Assembly: GCF_016907545.1 (NCBI RefSeq)
Contig: NZ_JAFBCD010000001.1
Coordinates: forward strand, 124,001 to 188,000
Origin: Paenarthrobacter ilicis
GTDB lineage: Bacteria > Actinomycetota > Actinomycetes > Actinomycetales > Micrococcaceae
Length of the DNA: 64,000 nucleotides
Direction: 5' to 3'
Both the position numbers and the translations under genes were made by a program. The notes under the pieces are model-generated. The model was not told where the DNA came from and did no database searches. It saw only the letters and a list, made by a program, of their open reading frames with translations. This document shows, piece by piece, positions 1-8,436 of this stretch (position 1 is the first letter of the stretch; every line of letters begins with the position of its first letter).

Positions 1-2
1 TG

Positions 3-764
3 GCTCTCCTGCAGATGGCCATGGAGCAGGCCATTGATGCCGGCTTCGTTCCCATGATCACTCCCACTTTGGTGCGTCCGGAGACCATGCAGGGCACCGG
101 CTTTGATGTAAAGCACGACGCCGAGATCTACCGTCTCGCTGAAGACGACCTTTACCTTGTGGGAACTTCGGAGGTGGCCCTGGCCGGGTACCACGCCGAC
201 GAAATCCTGGACCTTTCCGACGGCCCCATCCGCTACGCGGGCCAGAGCTCGTGCTACCGCCGCGAGGCCGGTTCCCACGGCAAGGACACCCGGGGGATCA
301 TCCGCGTCCACCAGTTCAACAAGGTGGAAATGTTCATCTACACCACTGTTGAGGAAGCGGCCGCTGAGCACGCCCGACTCCTGGCCTGGGAAGAGGAGAT
401 GCTGGCCAAGTGCGAGCTTCCCTACCGCGTGATCGACACTGCTGCCGGAGATCTGGGAATGTCAGCAGCCCGCAAGTTCGACTGTGAAGCATGGGTGCCC
501 ACACAGAACGCTTACCGTGAGCTCACATCCACCTCCAACTGCACCACGTTCCAGGCACGCCGCCTCAATATCCGCGAACGCGTGGTGAACGACGAAGGTG
601 TGGCCAAGGGCACCCGCGCAGTGGCAACCCTCAACGGCACGCTGGCCACCACCCGGTGGATCGTGGCGATCCTTGAGCACCACCAGAACCCGGACGGCTC
701 GGTCAACGTTCCCAAGGCGTTGCAGAAGTACCTCGGCGGACTGGAAGTCCTGCCCGTTCTCTGA
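3..764 (+). CDS. serS: Serine--tRNA ligase, 3' part (5' end outside window)
   Basis: Cytoplasmic class II aminoacyl-tRNA synthetase that charges tRNA-Ser. The open frame runs in from before base 1, so the first methionine at 15 is not the start. About 250 C-terminal residues are present and carry the catalytic core: a motif 2 region with [17 protein letters not shown] followed by HQFNKVEMF, the conserved [16 protein letters not shown] segment, and motif 3 [18 protein letters not shown] just before the end. The N-terminal coiled-coil tRNA-binding arm is not in the window. The gene converges on a HAD phosphatase gene, with a strong hairpin between them. Identification is secure. Confidence 0.96.
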   Translation, partial: ALLQMAMEQAIDAGFVPMITPTLVRPETMQGTGFDVKHDAEIYRLAEDDLYLVGTSEVALAGYHADEILDLSDGPIRYAGQSSCYRREAGSHGKDTRGIIRVHQFNKVEMFIYTTVEEAAAEHARLLAWEEEMLAKCELPYRVIDTAAGDLGMSAARKFDCEAWVPTQNAYRELTSTSNCTTFQARRLNIRERVVNDEGVAKGTRAVATLNGTLATTRWIVAILEHHQNPDGSVNVPKALQKYLGGLEVLPVL

Positions 765-781
765 TTCCTGCACATACAGCA

Positions 782-821
782 AACGCCCGGGTCCCGGTGG
801 AAACACCTGGCCCCGGGCGTT
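782..821. terminator. Bidirectional hairpin terminator between serS and the HAD gene
   Basis: A perfect 10-bp stem, AACGCCCGGG (782-791) with CCCGGGCGTT (812-821), encloses a second inner GGTG/CACC pairing. It sits between two convergent genes and could serve both strands. Confidence 0.7.
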
Positions 822-834
822 CTGTTTGCGGCAG

Positions 835-1677
835 TTACAGCAGGCTGCGCAGAACCCGTGCGGCGCCGTCGTCCAGTACTGAATCGGTGACCTCGTCCGC
901 TGCGGCGATGACCTCATCCGGTGCCTGGCCCATGGCGACGCCCCGGCCGGCCCATGTCAGCATCTCGATGTCATTCCGGCCGTCACCCACAGCAACCGTG
1001 TTGGCCCGATCCGTGCCGAGTTTCCGGCGAAGTGCCTCCAGGGCGCTGGCCTTGGTGACGCCCTCGGCCGCAATGTCCAGCCAGGCCGTCCAGCCGACGG
1101 AGTAAGTGACGCCGGAAAGTCCTATGTGCTTGATGGCGTCATTGAACTCGTCCGAGGTGTTGTCCGAGCTGAAGACCACCACGCGGACCGCGGTGGCGTC
1201 CAGCATGGTTTGGAAGTCCACCCCGATGGACTCCACGCCGAAGCTGGCGTCCTGGAAGCGCTCAGTGGACAGGAAGTTTCCGTCCTGGTCCTCCAGTGCG
1301 TACTTGGCGTTGGGCAGCCGCTCGCGCAGCGCTTTCAACGCCGGCGCGGGATCGAACGTGGCCTTGTGGATGATCTGGTAGCCGGACTCCAGCGTGGGGT
1401 CCAGGCGCAGGGTCACGCCGCCGTTGCAACACACGGCGTAACCGCGTTCCATGCCGATCTGCTGGATGATGGGCAGCGTGGCATTGAGTGAGCGGCCGGT
1501 GGCGATCATGACGTCGTGCCCCTCGGCCACCACGGCCTGGGCGGCGGAACGGACTGCGGGGGTCATGTGGCCGTCGTGATCCACCAACGTGCCGTCGACG
1601 TCCAGGGCAATCATGAGTTTGTTGTTGTTCAGCTGGTCATCGATGCCAGCAACTGGAGTATCAGTCAAAATAGTCAT
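835..1677 (-). CDS. HAD-superfamily hydrolase, Cof-type phosphatase
   Basis: Probable cytoplasmic phosphatase of the Cof/IIB subfamily of haloacid dehalogenase hydrolases, 280 aa, normal for the family. Motif I is ALDVDGTLVDHDG near residues 24-36, with nucleophile and acid/base aspartates. Motif II lies in MIATGRS and motif IV in VAVGDGRNDIEML near residue 232. The large insert between motifs II and III is the cap that sets substrate choice, so the substrate (often a sugar phosphate or flavin nucleotide) cannot be read from sequence. The ATG at 1677 is used here; an internal ATG at 1614 just before motif I is possible because no clear Shine-Dalgarno is seen. It is divergent from the molybdoenzyme gene. 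Confidence 0.88.
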   Translation of the reverse strand: MTILTDTPVAGIDDQLNNNKLMIALDVDGTLVDHDGHMTPAVRSAAQAVVAEGHDVMIATGRSLNATLPIIQQIGMERGYAVCCNGGVTLRLDPTLESGYQIIHKATFDPAPALKALRERLPNAKYALEDQDGNFLSTERFQDASFGVESIGVDFQTMLDATAVRVVVFSSDNTSDEFNDAIKHIGLSGVTYSVGWTAWLDIAAEGVTKASALEALRRKLGTDRANTVAVGDGRNDIEMLTWAGRGVAMGQAPDEVIAAADEVTDSVLDDGAARVLRSLL

Positions 1678-1818
1678 GCTTCCAGTACAACAGACACCAC
1701 GGACACTGAACTAGGACCGGCGCCACAGCAGGGGCTTAACGGCGGGTGAACTCAGTGGGCCGCCGGATCCCTTCCCCACTCCACCAATCCCCGGCGGGTG
1801 CCGCTCCGAATTACCTGC

Positions 1819-3432
1819 ATGGCAAAGCTCAGAAGCAGGACCAAAGGCATCAATGGCATGGCCGCACTGGCTGGCGTGGTTTCGGCCGCGGTGGTGCTGG
1901 GTGTCGCTGAGCTGGTGGGTGCATTCTTCACCTCCCGGGCAACACCGCTGTTCGCCTTGGGATCGACTTTCATTGACTTCACGCCGCCCAAGCTGAAGGA
2001 CTTTGCAATCGCCACCTTCGGCACCAATGACAAGGCGGCGCTGTTCGTGGGCATGGGCCTGACGATCGCACTGCTGGCGTGTGTGCTGGGCATCGTGGCC
2101 TACCGCAAGTGGGTTCTGGGTGTCCTGGGTGTGCTGTTCATGGGAGCAGTCATTGTGGCCAGCGTGGTAACCCGTGCAGGTGTGAGCCCCGTGGACGCCA
2201 TCCCTTCCGTGGTGGGGACCGTGGCAGGCCTGGTGGCGCTGCGGATCCTCATCAAACCGTTGTGGGCGCTGAAGGCATCGGACGGTGCTGAATATACGGC
2301 AGCCGAAGCCCAGGCAGCCGACTTCACTGCACCGGAAGCTGACGCCCCGGCCGGAGCCAAAGGTGCCAGCCGCCGTCGTTTCTTCGCAACTGCCGGAATC
2401 ACTGCAGTTGCTGCCGGTATCACTGCCACCGGTGGCAGGCTCTTGAGCGCGGCACGCAACAACATCGCCGAAGCGCGCGACGCCCTGAAACTGCCGACGC
2501 CGGTCAAGCCGGCCGCCGCCGTTCCGGCCAACGTGCAATCCCCGGTGCCCGGTGTCAGCTCATGGTTGACGCCCAACAACGACTTCTACCGGATTGATAC
2601 TGCTCTCAGCGTCCCTGAGATCAACATCAAGGACTGGAGTTTGAGGGTGCACGGGATGGTGGAGCAGGAAGTGACCCTCACCTTCCAGGATCTGCTGGAT
2701 GCGGAGCTGATCGAATCACATGTGACCCTCACCTGTGTCTCCAACGCCGTGGGTGGCAAATTGGTGGGCAACGCCAAATGGCTGGGCCTTCCCATCCGTG
2801 ACGTGCTGGCCAAGGCCAAACCCAAGGATGGCGCAGACATGGTGCTCTCCAAGTCCATTGACGGATTCAGCGCCTCCACCCCTTTGGACGTCCTCCAGGA
2901 TGATCGCGATGCCATGTTTGCCATCGGCATGAACGGCGAACCGTTGCCCTTGGAGCACGGCTACCCCGTCCGCATGGTGGTTCCTGGCCTCTACGGTTTT
3001 GTTTCCGCCACCAAATGGGTGGTGGACCTTGAAGTGACCCGGTTTGCGGACAACAAGGCCTACTGGACCGACCGCGGCTGGTCCGAGCGCGGTCCCATCA
3101 AGACCATGGCCCGTGTGGACGTCCCCACGTCCTTTGCCAAGGTGCCGGCCGGAAGGGCTGCCTTTGGCGGTACGGCCTGGGCCCAGACCCGGGGTATCAC
3201 CAAGGTTGAGATCCAGATTGACGACGGCGAGTGGCAGGAAGCCACTCTTTCCGACGAAGCCTCAACCGTCACCTGGCGCCAGTGGTCCTTCGAGTGGGAT
3301 GCCACCCCGGGCTCGCACTACGTAAGGGCCCGTGCCACCGATGGCACCGGCGAGGTCCAGACCGACAAGAAGGCAGAACCCGTGCCCGATGGCGCATCCG
3401 GCTACCCGTCCGTGATGTTCACCGTGGAGTAA
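1819..3432 (+). CDS. Membrane-anchored sulfite-oxidase-fold molybdopterin oxidoreductase
   Basis: Predicted Mo-cofactor enzyme with its catalytic domain outside the membrane. With this start (537 aa) the protein opens with about four hydrophobic helices in the first 145 residues. An RRRFF twin-arginine-like stretch at about residue 185 follows, preceding another hydrophobic segment. The sulfite-oxidase-type domain comes next: HVTLTCVSNAVGG holds the likely molybdenum-ligand cysteine (about C306), and GYPVRMVVPGLYG lies further on. The C-terminal Ig-like dimerisation domain ends at the stop. A GTG at 1798 would add seven residues; neither start has a good ribosome site. The physiological substrate is unknown. 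No heme-binding partner (MsrQ/YedZ type) lies beside it. Confidence 0.85.
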   Translation: MAKLRSRTKGINGMAALAGVVSAAVVLGVAELVGAFFTSRATPLFALGSTFIDFTPPKLKDFAIATFGTNDKAALFVGMGLTIALLACVLGIVAYRKWVLGVLGVLFMGAVIVASVVTRAGVSPVDAIPSVVGTVAGLVALRILIKPLWALKASDGAEYTAAEAQAADFTAPEADAPAGAKGASRRRFFATAGITAVAAGITATGGRLLSAARNNIAEARDALKLPTPVKPAAAVPANVQSPVPGVSSWLTPNNDFYRIDTALSVPEINIKDWSLRVHGMVEQEVTLTFQDLLDAELIESHVTLTCVSNAVGGKLVGNAKWLGLPIRDVLAKAKPKDGADMVLSKSIDGFSASTPLDVLQDDRDAMFAIGMNGEPLPLEHGYPVRMVVPGLYGFVSATKWVVDLEVTRFADNKAYWTDRGWSERGPIKTMARVDVPTSFAKVPAGRAAFGGTAWAQTRGITKVEIQIDDGEWQEATLSDEASTVTWRQWSFEWDATPGSHYVRARATDGTGEVQTDKKAEPVPDGASGYPSVMFTVE

Positions 3433-3529
3433 GCGGGGGAGTGAGGGGCACTGAGATCAGTTCGCTCCGAAGCGGGCCCGGCCGTTCCGCATTCGCTCCA
3501 CTGTTTGTCTGGTCCTTTAGGGTGATCCC

Positions 3530-4132
3530 ATGAACAACACGAAAGCCGTGCCCACTTGGGTTCCTTTGGGCACTGCCTTCCGCTTCGTGCAACTGACCTT
3601 GGGGTTCTTGCTCTTGCTCGCTTCCACCTTCTGGACGGGCCTTGGTAGCGGCGGCTTGGAGAGAATCTCCCTGGTACGGCCAGATTTGATTTTCCCGGGT
3701 AAGGAATTATCTTAATGGCTCTTCATGGTCATTCTCACCGCGGTCGGGGTCTCACTGTGGTTTGGATCAAAGCCCTCAGGGCTGCCCACTGCCCGGCTCG
3801 ATGCGGCGCAGTTGGTGGGCGCGATCATCTTCGCGTTCATGATCCTGATTTTCCTGCCTATCCTTTCTGAATTTGAGTTTCTCGACGTCGATAACCAATG
3901 CCTCTACGAAGGCTGCTGGCCGCGTCCGTACCAGGAGCTGCTTATTGCGGTTCCGTCCTTGGCCGCGATTCTCGCGATGGGCATCTGCTCTGTCATCGGA
4001 AACCGAGTCCCGTACTGGACGCGCCGGGCCATCGCACCGGTCACTTACCTCATTCTTGCCCTGCTGCAGCACGCCACATGGAACTCGATAATCGTTCCCT
4101 TTTTGGGCGGCCCTCCGCCCTTAGGGCACTGA
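3530..4132 (+). pseudogene. Small membrane-protein gene interrupted by an in-frame TAA
   Basis: Two open frames, 3530-3715 (61 aa) and 3725-4132 (135 aa), lie in the same reading frame and are separated only by a TAA at 3713-3715. Read through, they give a roughly 200-residue protein with about four hydrophobic helices: FRFVQLTLGFLLLLAS in the first part, then AAQLVGAIIFAFMILIFLPI, LLIAVPSLAAILAMGI and a last helix near the end. The ATG at 3725 has no Shine-Dalgarno sequence, so independent translation of the second part looks unlikely. I do not recognise the family. A nonsense-mutated membrane protein is the simplest reading; a sequencing error or two short genes are alternatives. Confidence 0.55.
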
Positions 4133-4161
4133 CTCTTACAGCCGACGCTTATTCAGTCTGG

Positions 4162-4926
4162 CTATTTAAATACCGTCTGGATAGTCCCGCCACCAGCCGA
4201 TTCCACAATGGCCTGCGCAACTGCACGGAGCTTGACGTTCCGGTTGCTGGAAGCCTTCTTGATGAGTTCCATGGCTTCAACCTGAGTGCAACGATTTTGG
4301 GCGATGATGATCCCGGTGGCCACATCAATGACCGTCCGGGATTCCATGGCGGCCCGTAGATCGGCCGCTTTTCGGCTGTGCTGTGCTATGACCACGGCCA
4401 ATTGAAGACCCTTGGCAGCTTGCTGCACGTAGTCCTGGGCCCGTTGGACGGCGGATTGATCGAACGCGTTAGGGCGGTCCGAGTAAAGATTCAGGCCCGC
4501 GCGTGTGGACTGGTCCGTGAGCTCGAACGGGACTGCCAGCACGGAGCGGAGGCCGTGGCCGGTGATGGCCTGGTTATAGTCCGGCCACGTGTTGTCTTTC
4601 TCGAAGTCGTTGATCAGCACCATGGTCCCCTCCCTGCATGCGCGCAAGCAGGGACCATCCGCGAAAGCGTACTGCACCTCGTCCAGTTGCCTGGCGCGTT
4701 CGCTACTGCTCGCGACGGTGCCGGCAGCCCGCGCACTCAGCAACGTGATGCCGCAATAAACCTCTTTGCCCGTATCGCTGAACATCGCCGCCGAGTGCTG
4801 TGCCAGCTCGGCCAGAAACGCCTCAACGTCGGGCGAGGCAAGCAACAGATCCTGGATTTCGCCCAGCACCGTAGTGGACTGGGTAAGCTGCGGCTCTTCC
4901 ATCTTCACCTCCGGTGCGTTGTACAT
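4162..4926 (-). CDS. GAF and ANTAR domain-containing antitermination regulator
   Basis: Predicted cytoplasmic one-component regulator, 254 aa. The N-terminal GAF sensor fold covers about residues 25-165 and includes QYAFADGPCLRACREG and the DNTWPDYN segment typical of actinobacterial GAF-ANTAR proteins. The C-terminal ANTAR domain, about residues 185-240, has the pattern SRTVIDVATGIIIAQN then AMELIKKASSNRNVKLRAVA. ANTAR domains bind paired hairpins in nascent RNA to suppress termination; the target here is unknown. It is transcribed divergently from the stress sigma factor gene 115 bases away, which fits a shared stress role, but that link is inference. Confidence 0.88.
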   Translation of the reverse strand: MYNAPEVKMEEPQLTQSTTVLGEIQDLLLASPDVEAFLAELAQHSAAMFSDTGKEVYCGITLLSARAAGTVASSSERARQLDEVQYAFADGPCLRACREGTMVLINDFEKDNTWPDYNQAITGHGLRSVLAVPFELTDQSTRAGLNLYSDRPNAFDQSAVQRAQDYVQQAAKGLQLAVVIAQHSRKAADLRAAMESRTVIDVATGIIIAQNRCTQVEAMELIKKASSNRNVKLRAVAQAIVESAGGGTIQTVFK

Positions 4927-5041
4927 GGCTTCCTTTTGAGACTAACCCCGCACACCCGTTGAAAGCCAATAGTAAGTGTGCTTTCCTTTTTAAGGAGTCT
5001 TGCCGTGGGCTCAATCACATCCCTTCAGAGGATTGACACCC

Positions 5042-5839
5042 ATGCGTCAAACCGGACCTTTCGACGTTCGTACAAGGCGTCCCGCCGCTCCGGAGGGGAG
5101 CATCCGCCAGAGCTTCCAGGACAGCCTTGTCCTGGACCATCTCAATCTGGCCAAATCCATTGCGGCCAGATACTCCGCCCACACCCATGACCTGGACGAC
5201 GTCCGCCAAGTGGCTTACATGGGCCTCATCAAAGCCTCACGCGGGTACGACGAAGCCAAGGGAGTCAGCTTTCCGGCCTACGCAGCGCCCACGATCGCCG
5301 GCGAGGTCAAGCGGTACCTCCGGGACCACTGCTGGGTAGTCCGGCCGCCCCGCACCATTCAGGACGTCCGGCGTCAGGTCCTGGCACGGACCGAGGAAAT
5401 GACCCAGACGCTTCAACGAACACCGTCCCCGGAGGAAGTGGCCCAGGACCTGCAACTTGATGAGTGCCAGGTGCGCGAGGCCTTGATGGCCGGAACCAGC
5501 AAACGCCCGGATTCCCTGGACGTTCCAGCGGATGAGGGCCGCGATGGGCTGCAGGGTTCGCTGTCGGCCGACGGGTGCCCCACCGATCGCTTGGATGATG
5601 TGCTTGCCCTGCGCAACGCCATCAGGGGCCTCAGCGCAGAAGACCGCCATCTGTTGTACCGGCGCTACTACCGGGAGGAAACCCAGTCCACCATTGCCGA
5701 GGCGCTGGGCATGTCCCAAATGCAGGTTTCACGCAAGCTGTCCAAGGTGCTGGTGTCCCTGCAAACCCAACTTCTGGACACTATCCAGCAGCAAATGCGG
5801 GCCCTGCGGACGGAACATCCGGGGTCAAGCAGGGGGTGA
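5042..5839 (+). CDS. RNA polymerase sigma factor, SigB/SigF/SigG subfamily
   Basis: Alternative sigma-70 factor of the general-stress group, 265 aa from this start. Region 2 is clear: DHLNLAKSIAARYS, then DLDDVRQVAYMGLIKA and GVSFPAYAAPTIAGEVKRYLRDH, followed by the WVVRPPRTIQ linker. Region 3 covers the middle, and region 4 ends with a helix-turn-helix, TQSTIAEALGMSQMQVSRKLS. The ATG at 5042 is preceded by AGAGG ten bases upstream. A TTG at 5000 would add 14 residues but its GGAG is too close. No RsbW/RsbV-type anti-sigma pair is encoded next to it. The GAF-ANTAR gene is divergent and an FUSC-type transporter gene converges on it. Confidence 0.9.
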   Translation: MRQTGPFDVRTRRPAAPEGSIRQSFQDSLVLDHLNLAKSIAARYSAHTHDLDDVRQVAYMGLIKASRGYDEAKGVSFPAYAAPTIAGEVKRYLRDHCWVVRPPRTIQDVRRQVLARTEEMTQTLQRTPSPEEVAQDLQLDECQVREALMAGTSKRPDSLDVPADEGRDGLQGSLSADGCPTDRLDDVLALRNAIRGLSAEDRHLLYRRYYREETQSTIAEALGMSQMQVSRKLSKVLVSLQTQLLDTIQQQMRALRTEHPGSSRG

Positions 5840-5866
5840 GCGCTTTATCAACTGCGACGGGCGGCG

Positions 5867-6970
5867 TCACCGCCCCTCACTCCTCGGTAGGTCGGAGGTC
5901 AGCACCACCGTCAGGATCCTGCGCAGGCTCATGGCCACCGACGCCGGTGCGTTGACGGGAGCCTGGTCCGCGGCGGCATCGGCCACTGCTGTGCTGAGCG
6001 CGGAGATGCTGTCCTTGGCTTCGGCCAAACGGGTGGACAGCTCTTCCGATTCCGCATCCCGCCAGTGTTCGATCACGGACGCCGCGGCATCCAAGGACTC
6101 GGAAAGGTATTCCACCACTGAGTCCGGGATATCCGTTCCCTCATCCTCTTCCCAAATGGCACTCTGGAGGACGTCGGTGATGTCCTGCACGTGAAACGTC
6201 AGCCGCTCCAAGGTCTGCAGGCCGGCCAGGTCGCCGGGCAATCGGGTGGCGCGACGCCGGGACCTGGGGTTCGCTTTGGCGCTCACTTCCGCCTGGTGGA
6301 CGGCGGTCCGGACTCCTGCCGCCGTCAGGCTTAGTTGGTTGCTGCGACTGGCCCAGGCCTCGTGGTTGGGCGGCCAGGATTCCTTCATTGCCTTGGCCAT
6401 ATCCCTGAGTTGGCGGGTAAGTGCTTTCTGATGCCCCGCGATCGCGGGATCAATGTCGTCCAGGTGCAGTGGCGGGATCACCAGCCAGTTCACCGTGAAG
6501 CCAACCGCCACACCCAAGGCCATCTGGATAACGTAGCCAAAGGAGAATCCCTGGGCGTTGGAGTCCCCCAATAAGAGGACGAACAGGGCTGCCATGGGGA
6601 TCCACTCAGAGGCTGAGCCAAGCCTGGGAAGGCCGCCGATCAGGACTCCGAGTCCCACCACCAGGGCCACGGAGAAGGAATTTGGGTCTGCAACCGAGGT
6701 AATGATGAACGCCATCCCTATGCCCAGGATCAATCCGCCCAGGCTTTGGAGTCCGTGCTTGGCGGAATCGGCCACAGTGGGATGCATGCTCACCAGGGCG
6801 CCCAGCGGTGCGTAGTAGGGGTAGGCGGCGGCCGGGCCCGGCATATGGGGTGCGAGCCACCACGCCAAGCCTGCGGCGATGGCGGTTTTGGCTGCAAACA
6901 ACAGGCGGTGGCGGGTAACGGTCCTGCGCAGAGCGGGGATCAGCCGCCGCCTAAGGGGCAATTGGCTCAT
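5867..6970 (-). CDS. FUSC / aromatic acid exporter family membrane protein
   Basis: Integral membrane protein of 367 aa. The N-terminal half has about five to six hydrophobic helices, beginning at LLFAAKTAIAAGLAWWLA and including YYAPLGALVSMHPTV, a segment typical of the ArAE/FUSC exporter families. The C-terminal half (about residues 165-367) is cytoplasmic, alpha-helical and charged, with likely coiled coil. Such proteins are thought to export aromatic acids or small organic anions; no substrate can be assigned. It is convergent with the sigma factor gene and divergent from the 7154 stress-like gene. Confidence 0.75.
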   Translation of the reverse strand: MSQLPLRRRLIPALRRTVTRHRLLFAAKTAIAAGLAWWLAPHMPGPAAAYPYYAPLGALVSMHPTVADSAKHGLQSLGGLILGIGMAFIITSVADPNSFSVALVVGLGVLIGGLPRLGSASEWIPMAALFVLLLGDSNAQGFSFGYVIQMALGVAVGFTVNWLVIPPLHLDDIDPAIAGHQKALTRQLRDMAKAMKESWPPNHEAWASRSNQLSLTAAGVRTAVHQAEVSAKANPRSRRRATRLPGDLAGLQTLERLTFHVQDITDVLQSAIWEEDEGTDIPDSVVEYLSESLDAAASVIEHWRDAESEELSTRLAEAKDSISALSTAVADAAADQAPVNAPASVAMSLRRILTVVLTSDLPRSEGR

Positions 6971-7153
6971 TCATCAAACGTCGCAGGTAATCAGGTTGCT
7001 GTCGAGTGGGAAAGGGTCATCCGTGAGGGACGCCATCCTTTTCGATATTTCGTGATTAGAACGCGACAAGGCGGGTACACAACCTTTGATAGTAACGATA
7101 CTTACTATCCCGGCTGCTGTCCGCAGCCTGCCAACTGTGGAAAGAGAGCGACA

Positions 7154-8008
7154 ATGACTGAGAGCCAATCGCCGCAGGACGGAAGCTTCGCGGCACCACG
7201 TAACGGCGGCACCGCAGGTACCGAACCGTTCACCGGAAGCTACCTGGATTCGCGGGACGTTGAATTTGAAACAGCTCATACCGCTACCACCGGATCCGGC
7301 ACGGATTCCGGCAATTCCGGCAAGGTTGATGCTGCGAAGCAGGAAGCCGCAGGAGTTGCCAGCGTTGTGGGAGACGCCGCGGGCGGAGTCGTGGATACTG
7401 CCAAGACCGAGGCCGGTCACGTGGCCCAGGAAGTCAAGGTCAACGCCCGGCAACTGCTTCACCAGACCAAGGGTGAACTGACGGACCAGGCCCAAGCGCA
7501 GCAGCAGCGCGTTGCCGACGGCCTGCGTTCCATCTCCGACGAGCTGTCCACCATGGCAAAGTCCACCGAGAACGGTGGCGTGGCAACGGACCTCGTCCAG
7601 CAGGCAGCCCAGCGCTCCTCCTCCATTGCCCAGTGGCTGGACGGACGGGATCCCGGTTCCCTCCTGGATGAAGTGAAGGGCTTTGCACGCCGCAAGCCCG
7701 GAACCTTCCTCCTCATCGCTGCCGGAGCAGGCATCCTCGCCGGCCGCCTCGGACGCGGCATGGCCGACAACACTCCTGTGGGCGGCGGATCCGCCACGGG
7801 CACCACGGACGTTTCCACGGAAACCCCGCGGGCTGTCTACTACCCCTCGCAGGGTGGGGCAGTGACCCCTCCCGCCGTTGATCTCCCGGGTCCAACGGCC
7901 ACCACGGCTGGATACGGTTCGGCCACCACCACCGGTTACGACGCCGGACCCCTTGATCCCGATGGCCTGGGACGCCCGGACGATCCCCATTACGGAGGTA
8001 ACCGATGA
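7154..8008 (+). CDS. Hypothetical protein with late-embryogenesis-like helices and one membrane segment
   Basis: 284 aa from the ATG at 7154, which follows AAAGAGAG; the same frame is open further upstream but overlaps the divergent gene, so the upstream part is unlikely to be coding. Residues 60-130 are an Ala/Lys/Glu/Gln-rich amphipathic stretch (DTAKTEAGHVAQEVKVNARQ) resembling stress-type helical repeats. A glycine-rich hydrophobic segment, GTFLLIAAGAGILAGRLGRG, is a single predicted membrane helix. The tail is rich in Gly, Thr, Pro and Tyr and probably disordered. It overlaps the Holin-X gene by four bases (ATGA) and heads a three-gene operon. I do not recognise a named family; envelope stress is an inference from the neighbours. 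Confidence 0.75.
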   Translation: MTESQSPQDGSFAAPRNGGTAGTEPFTGSYLDSRDVEFETAHTATTGSGTDSGNSGKVDAAKQEAAGVASVVGDAAGGVVDTAKTEAGHVAQEVKVNARQLLHQTKGELTDQAQAQQQRVADGLRSISDELSTMAKSTENGGVATDLVQQAAQRSSSIAQWLDGRDPGSLLDEVKGFARRKPGTFLLIAAGAGILAGRLGRGMADNTPVGGGSATGTTDVSTETPRAVYYPSQGGAVTPPAVDLPGPTATTAGYGSATTTGYDAGPLDPDGLGRPDDPHYGGNR

Positions 8009-8436
8009 GCAGTCCCGCTGATCTGCCTCCCTCTACAGCCCACGTGAAGGCAGAAACCCTTCCCCTTGGCGAACTCCTAAGCGACGTCACAAGGGATATC
8101 TCCACCTTGATGCGCCAGGAGGTTGAGCTGGCCAAGGTGGAGATCAAGGACTCCGCCTCCAAAGCCGGCAAGGGCGCGGGAATGCTCGGTGGCGCGGCCT
8201 ACGCGGGCCACATCACTGTGCTGTTCCTGTCCATCGCACTTTGGTGGGCGTTGGGCCAGCTGGTTGGTCTGGGATGGTCCGCGGTCATTGTTGCCGTCAT
8301 CTGGGGCATCATCGCCGCGGTTCTGGCATCCGTGGGCCGCAAGGAACTGAAAGCCATCAAGGGCTTGCCCAGGACCGCTGAAACGGTCAAGGAAATACCC
8401 CCTGCTTTGAAACCGAACACTGAGGAGACACGATGA
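8005..8436 (+). CDS. Phage-holin-like membrane protein (Actinobacterial Holin-X family)
   Basis: 143-aa membrane protein of the putative Holin-X / DUF1469 family, widespread on actinobacterial chromosomes and not phage-linked here. The N-terminal amphipathic helix, LLSDVTRDISTLMRQEVELAKVE, is the family signature. Two hydrophobic helices follow, about residues 67-88 and 92-113, then a short charged tail. The start overlaps the upstream stop by four bases and its own stop overlaps the next start by four bases, so the trio is translationally coupled. The exact cellular role is unknown. Confidence 0.85.
   Translation: MSSPADLPPSTAHVKAETLPLGELLSDVTRDISTLMRQEVELAKVEIKDSASKAGKGAGMLGGAAYAGHITVLFLSIALWWALGQLVGLGWSAVIVAVIWGIIAAVLASVGRKELKAIKGLPRTAETVKEIPPALKPNTEETR

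Noticed and set aside
8005-8436. Prophage remnant because of the holin-like protein
   Set aside because: The family is chromosomal in most Actinobacteria, and no lysin, capsid, integrase or terminase gene is nearby.
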